Assembly: GCA_021234155.1 (NCBI GenBank) | Contig: JAJEKV010000008.1 | Span: 16,840,006-16,904,005 of the forward strand | From: Isoetes taiwanensis | Lineage: Eukaryota; Streptophyta; Lycopodiopsida; Isoetales; Isoetaceae | Direction of reading: 5' to 3' | DNA: 64,000 nt | In this document: in pieces, positions 45,275 through 56,802 of the stretch | How positions within the stretch are numbered: position 1 is the first letter of the stretch | Layout of the letters: the number at the start of each line of letters is the position of its first letter | The notes under the pieces: generated by a model | Databases searched by the model: none | What the model was told of the DNA's origin: nothing | What the model saw: the letters and a program-made list of their open reading frames with translations, nothing else | Translations under genes and position numbers: made by a program

Positions 45275-47580
45275 GTGGTTATTAATGGTTTGAACGAGGG
45301 GTTTTGTTTTGTGTTGTTTTGTTTTCTTTTGTTTATGAATTGTACATGAACCAAGCCCATTTCTAGCATGGTGCTTATGACTTGAGATCATTGACATGAG
45401 ATGTTTATTATTCTTTTTGCCCCTGCTTTACATACCTTGAGGCGTTACTTTGTTGTTTTTATGTTCTAAAGCATCAACAACAGTTCCACCTTTAGAAATC
45501 ATAGCCATATATGAGCATTGATGCAGGGGGTGCGGTGCAATTTCTATGTTTTAAGTTTTGACCAGTGGATGGCCAAGACCGAGAGTGCTAATCTGGAATT
45601 TCATTGATATCTTTGTGCATGAGGAGTTAGTTAAGGTCCATATATAATGTTCATAATCAATCTTATAAGCTTAAATGAACATAGATTGAAACAATCTAGG
45701 GGCATGGCTCAAGAAGCTCGAGACTGCAAGTAAACAAAGCTAGAAGCTTTTGAGTTGTGCAACATCATGCCATAGGATACAATAGGATATCACAGGTCTT
45801 GCTCCCTGCCTGCAGTAATTAGCCAACTAATAGACATGGTCTATCATAGGGAAAACATAACTACGCCAAGCATAATATGCCCTGTACAAACCACAAATAC
45901 ATACAACATTAGCCACTCTCTTTCAACTTCTACAATGCTAACAAAGTGCACACAATAATGCATGAGATTATCACTTTAATTGTATAATTACCATAAGATA
46001 ATTATTAAGCCTATGACGATCAATAAGAGAACTGAAGACCAAGCTTATGGAGATTGATATGCAGCTTTTGTGAACAGCAGCTGTGTATCTATAAGTGATA
46101 TAGATAGACCAATATTATGGCCCATGCAATGGGATACTTACAATATGAACAATTTTCCGAAAAGAACATTAAATGTTAAATGATCTGTAATGTAGATTAC
46201 TATGACAAAACTATCTGTAGATGAAGTTAAACTGCGAAAGGTGAGATGAGCATAATGTCTAGTAGTTGTTATTGACCGTAACCACTCCACAAGGCGACTA
46301 GAGCGAAAAGAACCCACAATTAGCATTATCACAGATTTGGTCTGGTACAACTTTCTTTGATTGACCAGACAAACCACCTATAAAATTAAAGGAACTGGGA
46401 TATGAAAAGATTGGACATTAATTGTCACTGTTTGAAATAGAGTGCCAGGCTCAAAAAGAATTCTAAAGATACTACTTGCTTACCCTCCTGGATACGATAT
46501 GCATAGCATGCACCAGAATCTGCACTCAAGTCCTCGTGCACCAATTTGAGATCCAAAGAAACTTGATTCAAGCACATTTTCTATGTTCTCAAGCACTGAT
46601 AAATCCTTTCTCGTACAGAAATAACGTGCATATACATCCAATTTTCTCAGAAATCTTACGGGTATGCTAAACCGAACCTTAAATGCACATACCAGTTTCT
46701 GATATTTTCATTCAACTTCTTTTGAAATGGTGCTACAGACATCTCTGATATAAAACATCGACATCTGAATCAGAAAGACTCTTAGATATAAGAAAAAATT
46801 AAAGAAGTGTTCAATGAATTTCTATATGTGATACTCTGGTAACGACCGAGGAGATAAAGAATCAACTGTCATCGATAACGAGCAGTGGCAACCTAACATG
46901 TAAATTGAGAACTCAATATCTGCATGGCAAAGAATCCCTATCCCTTTCCCCGGCTAACGCTAAAGAAAAAGGAAAACATGAAAAATAGTGTAATTCAACG
47001 AGACAATCTACATGAGATGGATGCTCAGGCTCAATAACCCAAGGTCTCTGGTCAAACTTGTCAATCATGTTCTAAAAATCCTGGTAGCTGTCAACAGCCT
47101 TATAAGGAATTAACTTACATAACCCAAGTTAAGAGATTCGATACACAAGACATGCAAAAAGTCGTTGCTTCCAAAAGATTACCATTTGAAACTGTAAAAA
47201 GACATCCTTCAGTGTAGCACCAGATCACCATTTTGATGTCATTGGTATTGGAAATTTCTGATCCCAGAAAGGGCATCGGAAAAACATACAGTAGACATGG
47301 TGCAAAAGACAACATTTCCTATATAACTTACTGCCTGGAAATGGGTTCAATCTGTTACATTTGACACACATCAAATTTAGTGCTTTTTCAAACTATGTTA
47401 ACAGTTGGCAACATGTTTCCAGCCAATCTCTTCGATCTGGCCAAGTAAACAAGTGCAAAAGATGATGTTCACACAATGATTCCAACCAGACACAATAAAC
47501 TTAGGCTGATTTACCTCTGAAAAATGACGAGCATAGAATGTCGCAGACAACAATCTTAGCTTTGGATTGCAACGATATCT
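45275..47580. other. No gene recognised
   Basis: About 2.3 kb of AT-rich sequence with only short open frames on both strands. It could be intron or 3' flank of the broken gene before it; no exon or repeat was identified. Confidence 0.35.
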
Positions 47581-47639
47581 TGAACTTCCAAAACAACACA
47601 ATCAATATCTATGCTCTGATTTAGATGCTTGTGAGCTCT

Positions 47640-49335
47640 CACGCAAGCAGGGTTCAGACCCCGGCATTCAACCATTGATCATATCTTCACATCGAGGACT
47701 TTGGTTGAGGATAGCAGAAACCGTCGGCGGGACCTGTATTGTTGCTTTGTTGACTTTGTGAAGGCTTTTGACACTGTGCCTCGGGAAAAGTTATGGGAAA
47801 GATTGTGGCAACTGGAGGTTCGTGGATATGCAAAATGCATTATCTGAGGTTGTACGAGAGTTGTTCGGGCCGATATCACGGATAGCGGGACAACCATTCA
47901 TTAGCGATATTGGGGTCCGCCAGTGGATGTCCTCTTTCCCCAACATTGTTTGGAGTGCGTACATTGACCCGGTTGGAACACCTGGCTCATGAACAATGGG
48001 GGTGGCGGGACCCAACTTTTTGCATCGGTCATCGAGGCAACTCATCTATGCACGGGCGATGTTGACCTCTTAGCTCACACTCTGGAGGATATGCGCAGTC
48101 TCACCTAGATGTTCGGATACATTACGCTGTGCCACGGACATGAACGTCAATCCGCCAAGACTAAGGTGGTCCTAATCTCATCCTCGCACCATCCAAGGCC
48201 CCTTCATTCACTTATCGAGGGGCAACAAGTGGAGGTGACACCCACCTACAAGTATCTGAAGTGGAGTTTCCTTCTACACTATCTTTGGGACACTTCCATA
48301 AGATTGCGTAGCAAGAGGGTGGAAAGCACTTTTATGCAATGAGAACAATAACCACAGAGTAGAATTATATGATTGGGGACATCAGGCACATCTGTTCAGG
48401 GTATTGATAGAGCCCGTTCTTTTGTACGGGGTTGAAGTCTGAGGTCCAATGGTGTCCCTTGCTACTTGGAGCGACTTAGAACAAAAGTGAAGGCCTTCTT
48501 AGCATGGGCACTTTCGAGTGAAATCCACGGTCCCATATCAAATTTTGTTGCGGGGAGATGATTTCCCCGCCACTTGTGAGCGGCACTTGATAGATACATC
48601 GTCTATTTCCGAGAAGGTGGTAAATATGGATGATGATCGCTCTACCGCGACTTGGTTTATGCAAAGGGCAATGGGACCACAACGACTCAAGAATTGTTGG
48701 AAGGATAAAAGAGTGCAGTGGCTAACTAGATGGAATGTCCAGAGCAATGTGTGCATCCGTAGAAACAGAGGCGATCGCATGTACCGAGATGTTACCTTGA
48801 TGTTTGTTTCTCCGGCAAGCTTTGGGATTCGAGCCACGGAGCAAGTCAAAACAAACACATTACAAGCAAAGACACATAAATCCCACATTAGAACGAGGCC
48901 CACATCGCTACCTACGTTCACATCTGCCCATGAAAAAGGGTTTGTCAGTGCTGCCAGATGGGAGCTGTTGAGGATGAGTGTCACACTTTCCAGAGCTGCC
49001 TGATATATGATCAGATTCAGACACGCTATGCTCAGTTGATTAGACCTGATGAGCCACTACACATGATATCGGGCACCGACTTCTGCGCTCACCTCGGATC
49101 ATACATTCGGGAAGTACTTGGACTTGAGGGCTCGGATATGCCTCCGATCAACCATTTAATCGTTGTCAGCAGTCTTATTGATGCCACGGTTTTTCCCTTG
49201 AAAACCCTTCGGGGCGGGGGTTTTTTAATCCGGGCAGTAATGTGACTGCTACGCTTTTTTGTATTGGGTCCCATAGGTCGATTGGTCTCCGTGGACAATA
49301 AAAACAATTCTATTCTATTCTATTCTATTCTAATA
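47640..49335 (+). mobile_element. LINE with reverse transcriptase and TTCTA pentamer tail
   Basis: Plus-strand translation in shifting frames gives GFRPRHSTIDHIFTSRTLVE, DLYCCFVDFVKAFDTVPREK, LWQLEVRGYAKCI, then a later DVDLLAHTLEDMRSLT (the usual ADD region) and VTPTYKYL. These are palm blocks of a non-LTR reverse transcriptase of a clade different from the L1 elements here. The 3' end carries ggcgggggttttttaatccg, a tgggtcccatagg block, ggtctccgtggacaataaaa and then (ttcta)n at about 49311-49334 instead of poly(A). The 5' part is missing and the reading frame is broken repeatedly. Confidence 0.8.
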
Positions 49336-49370
49336 AAAGAAAAAAGCAAGTTGGTACGAATGCAATGCCA

Positions 49371-49785
49371 TCAAAGTCTATAATATTTTACCTGCTTCAA
49401 AACATTCCTAACTTCCTGTGTGTGTTCAAGCTTTGCATTCTGCAAGAAGCAGCCTCCCAGCCATGGATTGAGATGGAGATCTAGAGGGATCGTCGGCCCT
49501 TCTATTACTTCGGCAGATGCTTCTATTCTCTTTGGGTTTAGGCAGTCGTAAATATACTTGGAACATACTTGGAACATAAACTTGGAACGTGCCCAACAAG
49601 TCCCCGTTCGACTTTATTAATTCGATCATGCACTTCCTTTCCTTACAATTATCCAAAAGACGAGCATATCTATGCCTATCTATTACCCTCAGATTATTCA
49701 CCATAGTTTCCAAGCCCTCATCATGAATCTCCATTCTTGGCGCAGCCAGTTGGGCAACATTTGGAGTTCTGTCATTTATGTACAT
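49371..49785 (-). other. Unrecognised exon-like minus-strand ORF
   Basis: A 119-codon frame (MYINDRTPNVAQLAAPRMEI, RYARLLDNCKERKCMIELIK, SNGDLLGTF) overlaps another frame (YDCLNPKRIEASAEVIEGPT, LNPWLGGCFLQNAKLEHTQE) that ends at a donor-like aagcag|gtaaaa near 49393. The switch near 49560, where acttggaac is repeated three times, looks like a small expansion that broke one original exon. Family unknown. Confidence 0.35.
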
Positions 49786-49789
49786 TCTT

Positions 49790-50880
49790 CACTTGGCTTA
49801 TACAAGATTTTATTGTTGAAATTTACCTTTCTTTGACACAGCATTTTTAATGTAGCTTTACAATTCTGGGAGTAGTGTTTTGCTGTGCCAGTTCCTGCTA
49901 CAAAATGTGGGTAGAGCATAAACTAAAATTCCATTGTTAGCCAACAACATTTTTTAGCAACAACTGATGCACATGTTTTATGCAGCACAAACTTGAGGCA
50001 TTGCCGGGATTGACCATTCTCTCAAGCTCTTTTGATATGTGAGTATTCGTCCTACTAATGTGTTTTTTAAGGTATGAATTAACTGTTCAATACATCTTGT
50101 TGGAGTCACTTCACAAGCAAGTTGATCTTCTGGAGGATTGATTGACTCAAACGCCTCAGCTTCACAGTGTGGTTGAAGTGGATACTGCTGCTACAGATGA
50201 GCACAACAATAATGTATAGAGCATACAGTTCACAAGTCTAAGGTAAGGGCACACAATGCCATCTGATGCCAAATTTTATACAAGCTTGCAATGATGTGAG
50301 CTATGATTTGAAGTATGCCAGCAAGACATTGTAAGCATGTTTCTGTAGATTACCTTAATTTGCTCCACACCAACGTACCTTTTTCTCACCATAAAGTGTT
50401 TGAGTTAGGAGACGACAATATTTTAATGTTAGAGGTATAGAAAATGAACTATGGAGTGTTCATAAACGCCATGGGCTACTCTTGAAGCTATGGGCATTAG
50501 TCAGAGCATGTATGATGAGAATAGAAAAGTTGCAATGCCTGTAGGTGCAGGAGGTTTGCACATGGAGCTCATATTTTGCTAAAAGCCTAGTTTTCAGGTG
50601 CCCATGGCAGCAAGTTATACTTCCACAGCAGCTTTTGGGAAACAGCTAGAAGTCTGGGAACATAATGCATGTACTTTCTATGAAATTCTTCAGCTCATTT
50701 TTCACTGCAGGAATGCATGAAACCAAAGGACTTGCAATGTCACAGATGATTTAGGTCGGTGATGAACTTTAGCTAGTGGATAGATTCAGTACAAAAGCTC
50801 GTTGACTCACCTCACAAATGATGCATTTTTCAAGGTTGTTCAGCCATCTGAGTATACTTAAAATGCAATTTTACAGCCGA
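49790..50880. other. No gene recognised
   Basis: AT-rich; only short open frames. Might include degraded PPR sequence leading into the relic at 50885. Confidence 0.3.
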
Positions 50881-50884
50881 TGTA

Positions 50885-51020
50885 AACTGAGGCATGCATA
50901 TTCATAAACAAATTGTTAAAGTGGGATTCAGCTGGATATTGTTGTTGAAAGTACTCTTATTGATACGAATGCAAAATGTAGAGAATTGGAGGAAGCTGAG
51001 TATGTGTTTAGTATACTGGC
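50885..51020 (+). pseudogene. PPR gene relic (P-L-S type motif)
   Basis: GMHIHKQIVKVGF in one frame continues, after a one- or two-base shift near 50930, as DIVVESTLIDTNAKCRELEE then AEYVFSIL. This matches the canonical GxxIHxQIVxxGFxxDIVVxxxLIDMYAKCGxLEEAxxVF of plant PPR repeats. A stop follows at once. Too short and damaged to be functional. Confidence 0.7.
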
Positions 51021-52320
51021 TGCCATCTGAAAGAAATCTATCAATAAAGCAATCATTTGCATGGCAAGGATGCTGTTACTATTTTCCAAGATCCGGGCAA
51101 ATTGTTTTTTGTGTTGCATTTGTTCTACATTCATTCCGAATTCTTTTACTATGAGGAAATTTGTGAGGGCTTAGGGAATTGCGCACAGAATCATGAAGGA
51201 GAAGCTATTGAGCAATGGCATGACAGGAGTCTAAGAGACTTACTCCATGTGTGCATTTGAAGATTCCGGCTCCTCCTGTCAGAAGCAGAAGTGCACATTG
51301 AGATTTTATAGATTCTGGTGACTCATAAATTCGCAACAGCCTCTATCGTTTGAGTATATGTGAACTCTTGTTGTCATCTTAGTTTTAACAAGGGAAATTT
51401 ACCCTTTTAACGAATTTATCTGCATTCTACGTCGCAAATTTGTAAATTGGAAACCAAAAGCTCTGCTATAAGTAAGCGAGGACGTAACTAATGCATACCA
51501 TATTTTAGCCTTTACTCCAAGCAGTACCTCCAGTCATCCTGCCGTAGAATTTCCTGCCATGTTTCCCACTAGGAATCTCCTTGCGCATTTTTTCCGGATT
51601 TCTCTGCACCTGCATAGTCATGAATTTGACGTGATCATCTTACTTCAAAAACAAGAGCTGAACATCCATAAACAAGTTTATCCATGAACATACTTTATTT
51701 TGTTCATCACTATGGCTAGAATATACTGTACAATAACTTGAGATTAAAATATTCAGAAAATTTAGAGTTAATAAGATGACAATGCTGTATATGGCCAAAC
51801 AAACATAAAGAGGAGGGCAACATTTGAATTACGCTTCTTGTTATTCTAATTAGACAACTGGAAAAGCATATATGATCATTATCATGCAATATGAAGAAAT
51901 CAATATTCAATGTTAAAGAAAATACCTTCGGAGGGGTAGCCAAAAGTAATCGAGCATGTACCACGAAAACGGTTGAAATCGGCACATGGAAAGCAAAATC
52001 CAGCTGCTTCCAATCCATTTTTAGGTTTCATGAGTGGCTCTACTAGAGCATGAAGATCACTGAAGAGCATGTAAGCAAAGCTATCTACCTCTCGACTAGC
52101 TGTTTTGTGCTCCAAACTAACCTAGACATGCCCAAATCCCTGTTACTAGAGGAAAAGATTCGGAGAAAAAAAATCTGTGTTGGAAGATAAGATCACAGAA
52201 AACTTATACAGATGGAGATAAACTGTTCTTTCAAAATTTGAGAGATGGGTTGAGGTTTAAGCTAGATATAAATCAGATGAAAGCTGGATTTATACATCTC
52301 GTTGCAGGAGCCGAGCTGAT
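51021..52320. other. No gene recognised
   Basis: A minus-strand frame at 52115-51900 (EHKTASREVDSFAYMLFSDL, LVEPLMKPKNGLEAAGFC) reads like an exon but I found neither clear junctions nor a family. The rest is AT-rich. Confidence 0.3.
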
Positions 52321-52324
52321 CATT

Positions 52325-52510
52325 TCAATCATCCTGCCGGTTAGCCGGTTCCAGAGTCGCTGCCAAGCAACACAATCGACCGACAGTTTACACCCAACAA
52401 TGGGTTTGGAGCAGTTTGTAGCATATTCCAAGCACATGCTGGCTTATACTTGGAATATGCCACAAACCCATATGAACGAGGGTTTGCCCCCTTAGGGGCA
52501 ACCCAAAAGA
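52325..52510. repeat. Dispersed repeat, copy 2
   Basis: Partner of 41290-41475: ggttagccggttcc, acaatgggtttggagcag, aatatgccacaaacccatat, ggtttgcccccttaggggca. It directly precedes module copy B. Confidence 0.8.
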
Positions 52511-52801
52511 CGACACAAATAATGCATTCCATGCTATTGTGATCCTCTTATCCATGTAAAGGTTTCCAAAAGAAAACCACATTTACCATATGGGTCAAGT
52601 CATTTCCAATAGTTTCATTTAGCATCCAAGTCTACCAATTAAGTTATTGCATCCGTTTGTATGGCTTCTCGTGTCATATGACAAAACAAGAAAAGAGTTT
52701 GCGTGACCCCAATGCATATTGTAATGGTTGTATTTCAAAAGACCACATTCAACATGCCCTGAAATAATTTTTTATCACCATCCAGGCTACGCAACCTGCC
52801 A

Positions 52802-52809
52802 TATATAAA
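52802..52809 (+). promoter_or_regulatory. TATA box (tatataaa), module copy B
   Basis: 108 bp before the ORF start at 52910, the same distance as in copy A. Confidence 0.55.
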
Positions 52810-52909
52810 GAAGGGGGAACTATGTTGTCCATGTCAATCTTGCCTTCTAGTTGCATCATATTCAGAAGTTCAAGACTCTTCATTCCATTAATATTTTATA
52901 GAATATCAG

Positions 52910-53134
52910 ATGGGCATTCTTCAACGTGTTGCATTTCCTATATATATCATTTGCAACAAGAAGATCAAACTAAAGTTCACTTTTAAGGGGGTAAGTATTT
53001 ATTCTTCATGCCACAGAAATAGACATAAGACTTCTACAAGCATATATTATATTACGAACCTAAACTTCATCATGCACTTCTTGAATGTCCCTCTACATGG
53101 GTCCCATAGGCCGATTGGTCTCAGTGGACGATAA
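52910..53134 (+). CDS. Small conserved ORF, module copy B
   Basis: Same start as copy A (MGILQRVAFPIYIICNKK). The C-terminus differs because a 60-bp LINE tail inserted at 53099 changes LHYT-stop to LHGSHRPIGLSGR. A donor gtaagt at 52991 is kept. Confidence 0.3.
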   Translation: MGILQRVAFPIYIICNKKIKLKFTFKGVSIYSSCHRNRHKTSTSIYYITNLNFIMHFLNVPLHGSHRPIGLSGR

Positions 53135-53158
53135 AAAAACTATTCTATTCTATTCTAT
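53099..53158 (+). mobile_element. 60-bp LINE 3'-end insertion with pentamer tail
   Basis: gggtcccataggccgattgg, tctcagtggacgataaaaaa and (ctatt)n are inserted between ctctacat and tatacttga. Copies A and C have the uninterrupted ctctacattatacttga, so they serve as empty sites. Only the last 60 bases of the element were inserted. Confidence 0.92.
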
Positions 53159-53499
53159 TATACTTGAAGAGTCAAGTATTAAAAATACAAGTATTGCAAG
53201 AAGTATATAGACATGCATCGTGAATAAATGTGGCTTTGTTTCACAACATTTATTGTCACAGTAGATTCGACTTTAGGGAAAGAGTGATTCATAATTTTGG
53301 ACATGTAAAAAAAAAATAATGCTCATTGTTGTTAATTTTTCTTTTCATATACTCTTAACATTTCATTATGCATAAAAAAAACCTCCATCTGTTGTGAGAA
53401 ATGCAAGAATCACTTGAATCACGTTCACATTACAAACAACTTGGTAAAGTGCCTGAATGTTAGATAGAATCATTTCCTTCAACATATCTTATTTACATG

Positions 53500-53693
53500 T
53501 GGGTTGAGGAAGGGATGTAGAAGTGCTGCTTTAGTACATAGACGATGCGATGGGTTCCACTCTAGCAACTTATATATGAGATCCTGAGCTTGAAGAGTTG
53601 CTGTTGAAGGAGATAAGGTAATATCTCCTTGAAGGGTTTAAAAGGAAAATTAAAGTTAATACTATTTGCCAACTCCAAACCCTCCATAGGTTT
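53500..53693 (-). pseudogene. Kinase pseudogene C-terminal fragment, copy B
   Basis: Only the last kinase lobe remains (LELANSINF, LLEWNP-like, HPFLNPHVNK in shifting frames). It lacks all catalytic motifs. Confidence 0.75.
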
Positions 53694-53699
53694 TGTCTC

Positions 53700-54620
53700 C
53701 ATAGGTTTGTCTCCATAGGTTTGTGGATGAGTATGTTGCCATCAACGAGGCACAAGCATAGAGTTAAGCGACAACGGCGAGCAAACGTGCGGACCCATTG
53801 GATAGGGAGAGTAAAAGAGTTCAAGTTGAATTCTAGCAGCCGGAAAGTGGAAAGTATGACAATATGACATGCTTACACCCCTTCTGATATGGTAAAAGAG
53901 CCTATCTCCACCAAAAATAGTTTCCCAAAATTACCCTCAAATGGTAACCACCTTAAGTGGATCATACTACGCGAAGCTGACTGTCAGCTATTTAAGTGGG
54001 TATGACCAATTTTGCATTGTGTGATCTCCTCATCTTTTTGTTTATTTTGTTGCCTCGTCTTTACCAACATAATTTTTGTGCAGGTTTATGTTTATCAGGC
54101 GTCGAGGATGTCGTTATGACCGAAAGCATTACTAGTATCCTTGTCGTCTACCACATAAACATTGGGCATGTCCTTTTCTAAGGTATACATGATGTGGCAT
54201 TGCGAGGTATGGGCATCTGATTTTACGGGCATGATTACACCGTAAAGTTTAGGAGACCTAGCTTGAGGCCAGCTGAATTGCCCCCTTTAAGTGAACTGTG
54301 TAAGCCACAGACTAATGAGAACAATGTAATTGCAATGAAGAAATGCCTGGCTGACGAGGTACAAACGGAGGTGTGAAATGAGTTTCAAAGTCTTCACACC
54401 ATTTGAGGTATTTGCTAACATATTCCGGACTGCCCAAAAAGTTTGAAAAGCCCCGAAGACATAAACGTACTTTCTGCCCCGTGTTGAGTTTGTGGATGGT
54501 CTATTTTTTGGCCCCTCGTGGGACGTTCGATTCCACGAATCATCCGGCCAACTTGCATGATGCCGCATAGTTAAGTCCTCTTTTAAGTTCAGATACTTTC
54601 TTCCAAAACAGTATTTATAT
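53700..54620. other. Spacer before the H3-like cluster; possible small exons
   Basis: A plus-strand frame at about 54240-54378 reads VKFRRPSLRPAELPPLSELC and NNVIAMKKCLADEVQTEV before a stop, which looks protein-like. Around 54500 YFLAPRGTFDSTNHPANLHD is another candidate. Junctions are not clear. Confidence 0.3.
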
Positions 54621-54626
54621 GTTAAT

Positions 54627-54999
54627 TGTCAACTAGAATGCAGGAAACAGAAAAGAGAGGTTGCACATCTTATTGGGAGCCGTTTGAGGACCATAACAAA
54701 CACTCCGATGCGCTTAGATATTCGAGTATGGCGAGGGGAGCAAGTCATTTATACAGCTACAATGGAAGCGGAATGGCCATTATTAGAACTAAGAGTGCTA
54801 GTGGAGACGGAAAATCTACTGCATCTGACTTTCTATATTTCATTGATGGCATTAGAGTTGGCTATAGGTAAGAATGTAATGTAAAGTTTAATGAGTGCGA
54901 TTGACAAGAAATTGTCTATTGCTTAGCGATTTGAATTTCGTTTATTTTTTTGTTTGTGTGAAATTTATTTATAGGGCTCCGTACAATTATTTAAAAAAG
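54627..54999 (+). CDS. Unrecognised two-exon gene piece upstream of the H3-like ORF
   Basis: A frame from 54626 (MQETEKRGCTSYWEPFEDHN, SMARGASHLYSYNGSGMAII, DFLYFIDGIRVGYR) reaches a donor ctatag|gtaaga near 54868. An acceptor tttatag near 54974 continues in phase as APYNYLKK to a second donor (aag|gtacca). How it connects to 55047 onward is uncertain. Function unknown; it belongs to the same strand and cluster as the H3-like ORF. Confidence 0.4.
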
Positions 55000-55046
55000 G
55001 TACCAGTGTATTTTACGTTTAACATCTATTTTTTACTATTTATCTC

Positions 55047-56065
55047 TTGCTAGTTGTCTATTTCTTGTCAATGTGCATAGATAAAACATCATCCATTGAG
55101 AAACCTCCTTCAAACCAAGTCTCCGATAGAGATTCTCTTGATTATGTTACTCGACTATACCTAGCTTTTGAAGGCCGAAAAGAACTCGCGATGATAAATG
55201 GTGGGGGAAGCAGCTCTAGAGTAAATAGGGAGGTGCATTCTGGTTCAGAGACAGAAGATAAAAATATGACAAATCGGTGAGCAGAATATGACGCCGGATT
55301 GATTATTGTGCAGCCGGCTCTTTCTGCTCCTCCTGTGAATGCGGCAGAAGCTTATAATCAAAGAAGGAGAGCTCATCCAAGAAAGGGAAAGTCGACCAGA
55401 AATGTGAGGAGAAGGTCAAAAAAAGTGGTCGAGCCTGGAAATGAGGTGGGTGAGGGTAGTGGCCAAGATGCAGGCGTAGAGCAGCCGCAACAACAGCCAG
55501 CAGAGGGAAGAAGGAAGCAGAAGACGAAGCAGGGCATTAAAGCACTACACGAGATAAGGAAGTATCAGAAGAGCACCGACCTGGTTATTCCGCGTCTCCC
55601 GTTTACTAGGTTTGTGAAAGAGTTGTTGCAAGAATGTGGTGCCATACATAACATCACTTACAGGATTCAAACAACTGCCTTGAATGCTCTTCAAATGGCA
55701 GCGGAAGCAGTTGATGTTGGTCTGTTCGAGGACTCTCAACTTGCAGCCATACATGCCAAGTAGGTGACTGTCATGCCGAAGGACATGCACTTGGTCTTAC
55801 GCGTTAGGGATCCTGAGTACTATGGTCGTAATTTTGAATCTGCATACAACAAGAATAGAATAGAATAGAATAGAATAGAATAGAATAGAATAGAATAGAA
55901 TAGAATTGTTTTTATCGTCCACGGAGACCAATCAGCCTATGGGACCCAATACAAAAAGCGCAGCAGTCACATTACTGCCCGGATTAAAAAACCCCCGCCC
56001 CGAAGGGTTTTCGAGGGAAAAACCGTGGCAGCAAGAAGAAAGACCTATCAGATCCTAAGGCGTAA
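55047..56065 (+). pseudogene. Divergent histone H3-fold protein, CENH3-like, long N-terminal tail
   Basis: One frame runs from 55047 to 55851 with two in-frame stops (TGA 55278-55280, TAG 55761-55763). Codons from about 55527 follow the H3 fold: IKALHEIRKYQKSTDLVIPR (alpha-N), LPFTRFVKELLQECG (alpha-1), a loop 1 about four residues longer than canonical H3, RIQTTALNALQMAAEA (alpha-2), VGLFEDSQLAAIHAK (alpha-2/loop 2), then after the TAG VTVMPKDMHLVLRVRDPEYY. Canonical H3 has Arg at the TAG. Long loop 1, IPxxxF and Ala in place of the alpha-2 Cys are centromeric CENH3 traits. The tail is over 150 residues, Lys/Arg/Gln-rich, with no ARTKQTARKS start. No introns interrupt the fold, unlike plant CENH3 genes, so a retrocopy is likely. 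A LINE tail at 55852-56030 cut the C-terminus; skipping it the frame would end at TAA 56063. Confidence 0.8.
55852..56030 (-). mobile_element. LINE 3'-end copy with (tagaa)n tail inside the H3-like ORF
   Basis: Reverse complement of 49190-49320: (aatag)n at 55852-55905, then tttttatcgtccacggagac, tgggacccaatacaaaaa, cagtcacattactgcccgga and aacccccgccccgaaggg. Possible short target-site duplication caagaa on both sides (before 55852 and at 56032). Confidence 0.9.
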
Positions 56066-56156
56066 AGTGCCTTTGTATTTTATTGATATGTTGATATTCG
56101 TTATAAATATAATATTTTTTCTTAGTCGGCTTCTTTCTTAGAAGGTTAGCTTCGTT

Positions 56157-56265
56157 TTTTTTTTTTTTTTTTTTTTTTTTTAAGGTTAGGTTACGTGGGA
56201 ATCACACGATGCGCACCAAGCATTGTGCTCTTTTTTTGCACAGACTAGTTTTGGCATCGTGTGAT
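56157..56265. repeat. Poly(T) tract and 12-bp inverted repeat
   Basis: A run of about 26 T's (to 56181) is bracketed by aaggttag on both sides (near 56143 and 56183). Just after, atcacacgatgc (56201-56212) pairs exactly with gcatcgtgtgat (56254-56265). Confidence 0.8.
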
Positions 56266-56419
56266 CCAATCCCCCATCCCAAACCCAACCCTAACCCTAA
56301 AATGCCACATCGGCTCTATGTATCCTTTCAGAATGGACAACGGCTACTTCAGTCTGCAGTTATAGTGTCCTATCGCTCCTCCACATCTTTTTTTCCTTCT
56401 GCATCTACTTCGCCATAAA

Positions 56420-56767
56420 TTGTTATGTCAAGTTTTTGGAATGGTATGCATCTGCCCCACATGCAACAAGGAAGTTGCGGCGATTAAGATTTATCCTTTC
56501 TATTGCAAGAAAATTGACATCATGGGAAATAGTGGTGAGCTCACATGCTACCTTGCTTTAGGTTTCAGTCGGAGTGCGTTAGCTCAGTGGACGTGCTTTA
56601 CAGATGTTCCTGGGGTGTGGATTCCGAAACCAGCTTTAGAGGAAGCAACTTCCCATTTGCAAGGATCCAAGACTTTCTTCAAGAATGCGGCGCAACGGGC
56701 TTTGCCGGGCTGCGTGCTTGTACTTAAAGAAGGTAACTTATTTCTCTTTGTTGTTTGCATTTGCTAG
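56420..56767 (+). CDS. Unrecognised small ORF with CPTC
   Basis: 115 codons: ICPTCNKEVAAIKIYPFYC, ELTCYLALGFSR, VWIPKPALEEATSHLQGSKT, FFKNAAQRALPGCVLVLKEG. Five or more Cys in the first half could bind zinc but the spacing matches nothing I know. A donor-like gaag|gtaact at 56732 suggests the last residues are intronic. It sits between the H3-like and acidic ORFs. Confidence 0.35.
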   Translation: MLCQVFGMVCICPTCNKEVAAIKIYPFYCKKIDIMGNSGELTCYLALGFSRSALAQWTCFTDVPGVWIPKPALEEATSHLQGSKTFFKNAAQRALPGCVLVLKEGNLFLFVVCIC

Positions 56768-56802
56768 TTATTGCATTTTGCTTGGCCTAAGCCAATGAAA
56801 AA

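Larger units (their letters stand above)
52540..53693. repeat. Three-copy module, copy B
   Basis: Shares its whole length with copy C (62610 onward), including the 250 bp before the TATA box, and shares 52800 onward with copy A. The kinase part breaks off at ccaaaccctccataggttttg, where unrelated sequence with a tandem ccataggtttgtct begins. Confidence 0.93.

Noticed and set aside
48538-48984. 148-codon minus-strand frame within the LINE at 47.6-49.3 kb
   Set aside because: The plus strand carries reverse-transcriptase blocks and the 3' tail; the antisense frame has no motif.
56284-56302. Telomere-like ccctaaccctaaaa next to the H3-like cluster
   Set aside because: Only two adjacent units; too short to argue for an interstitial telomere.
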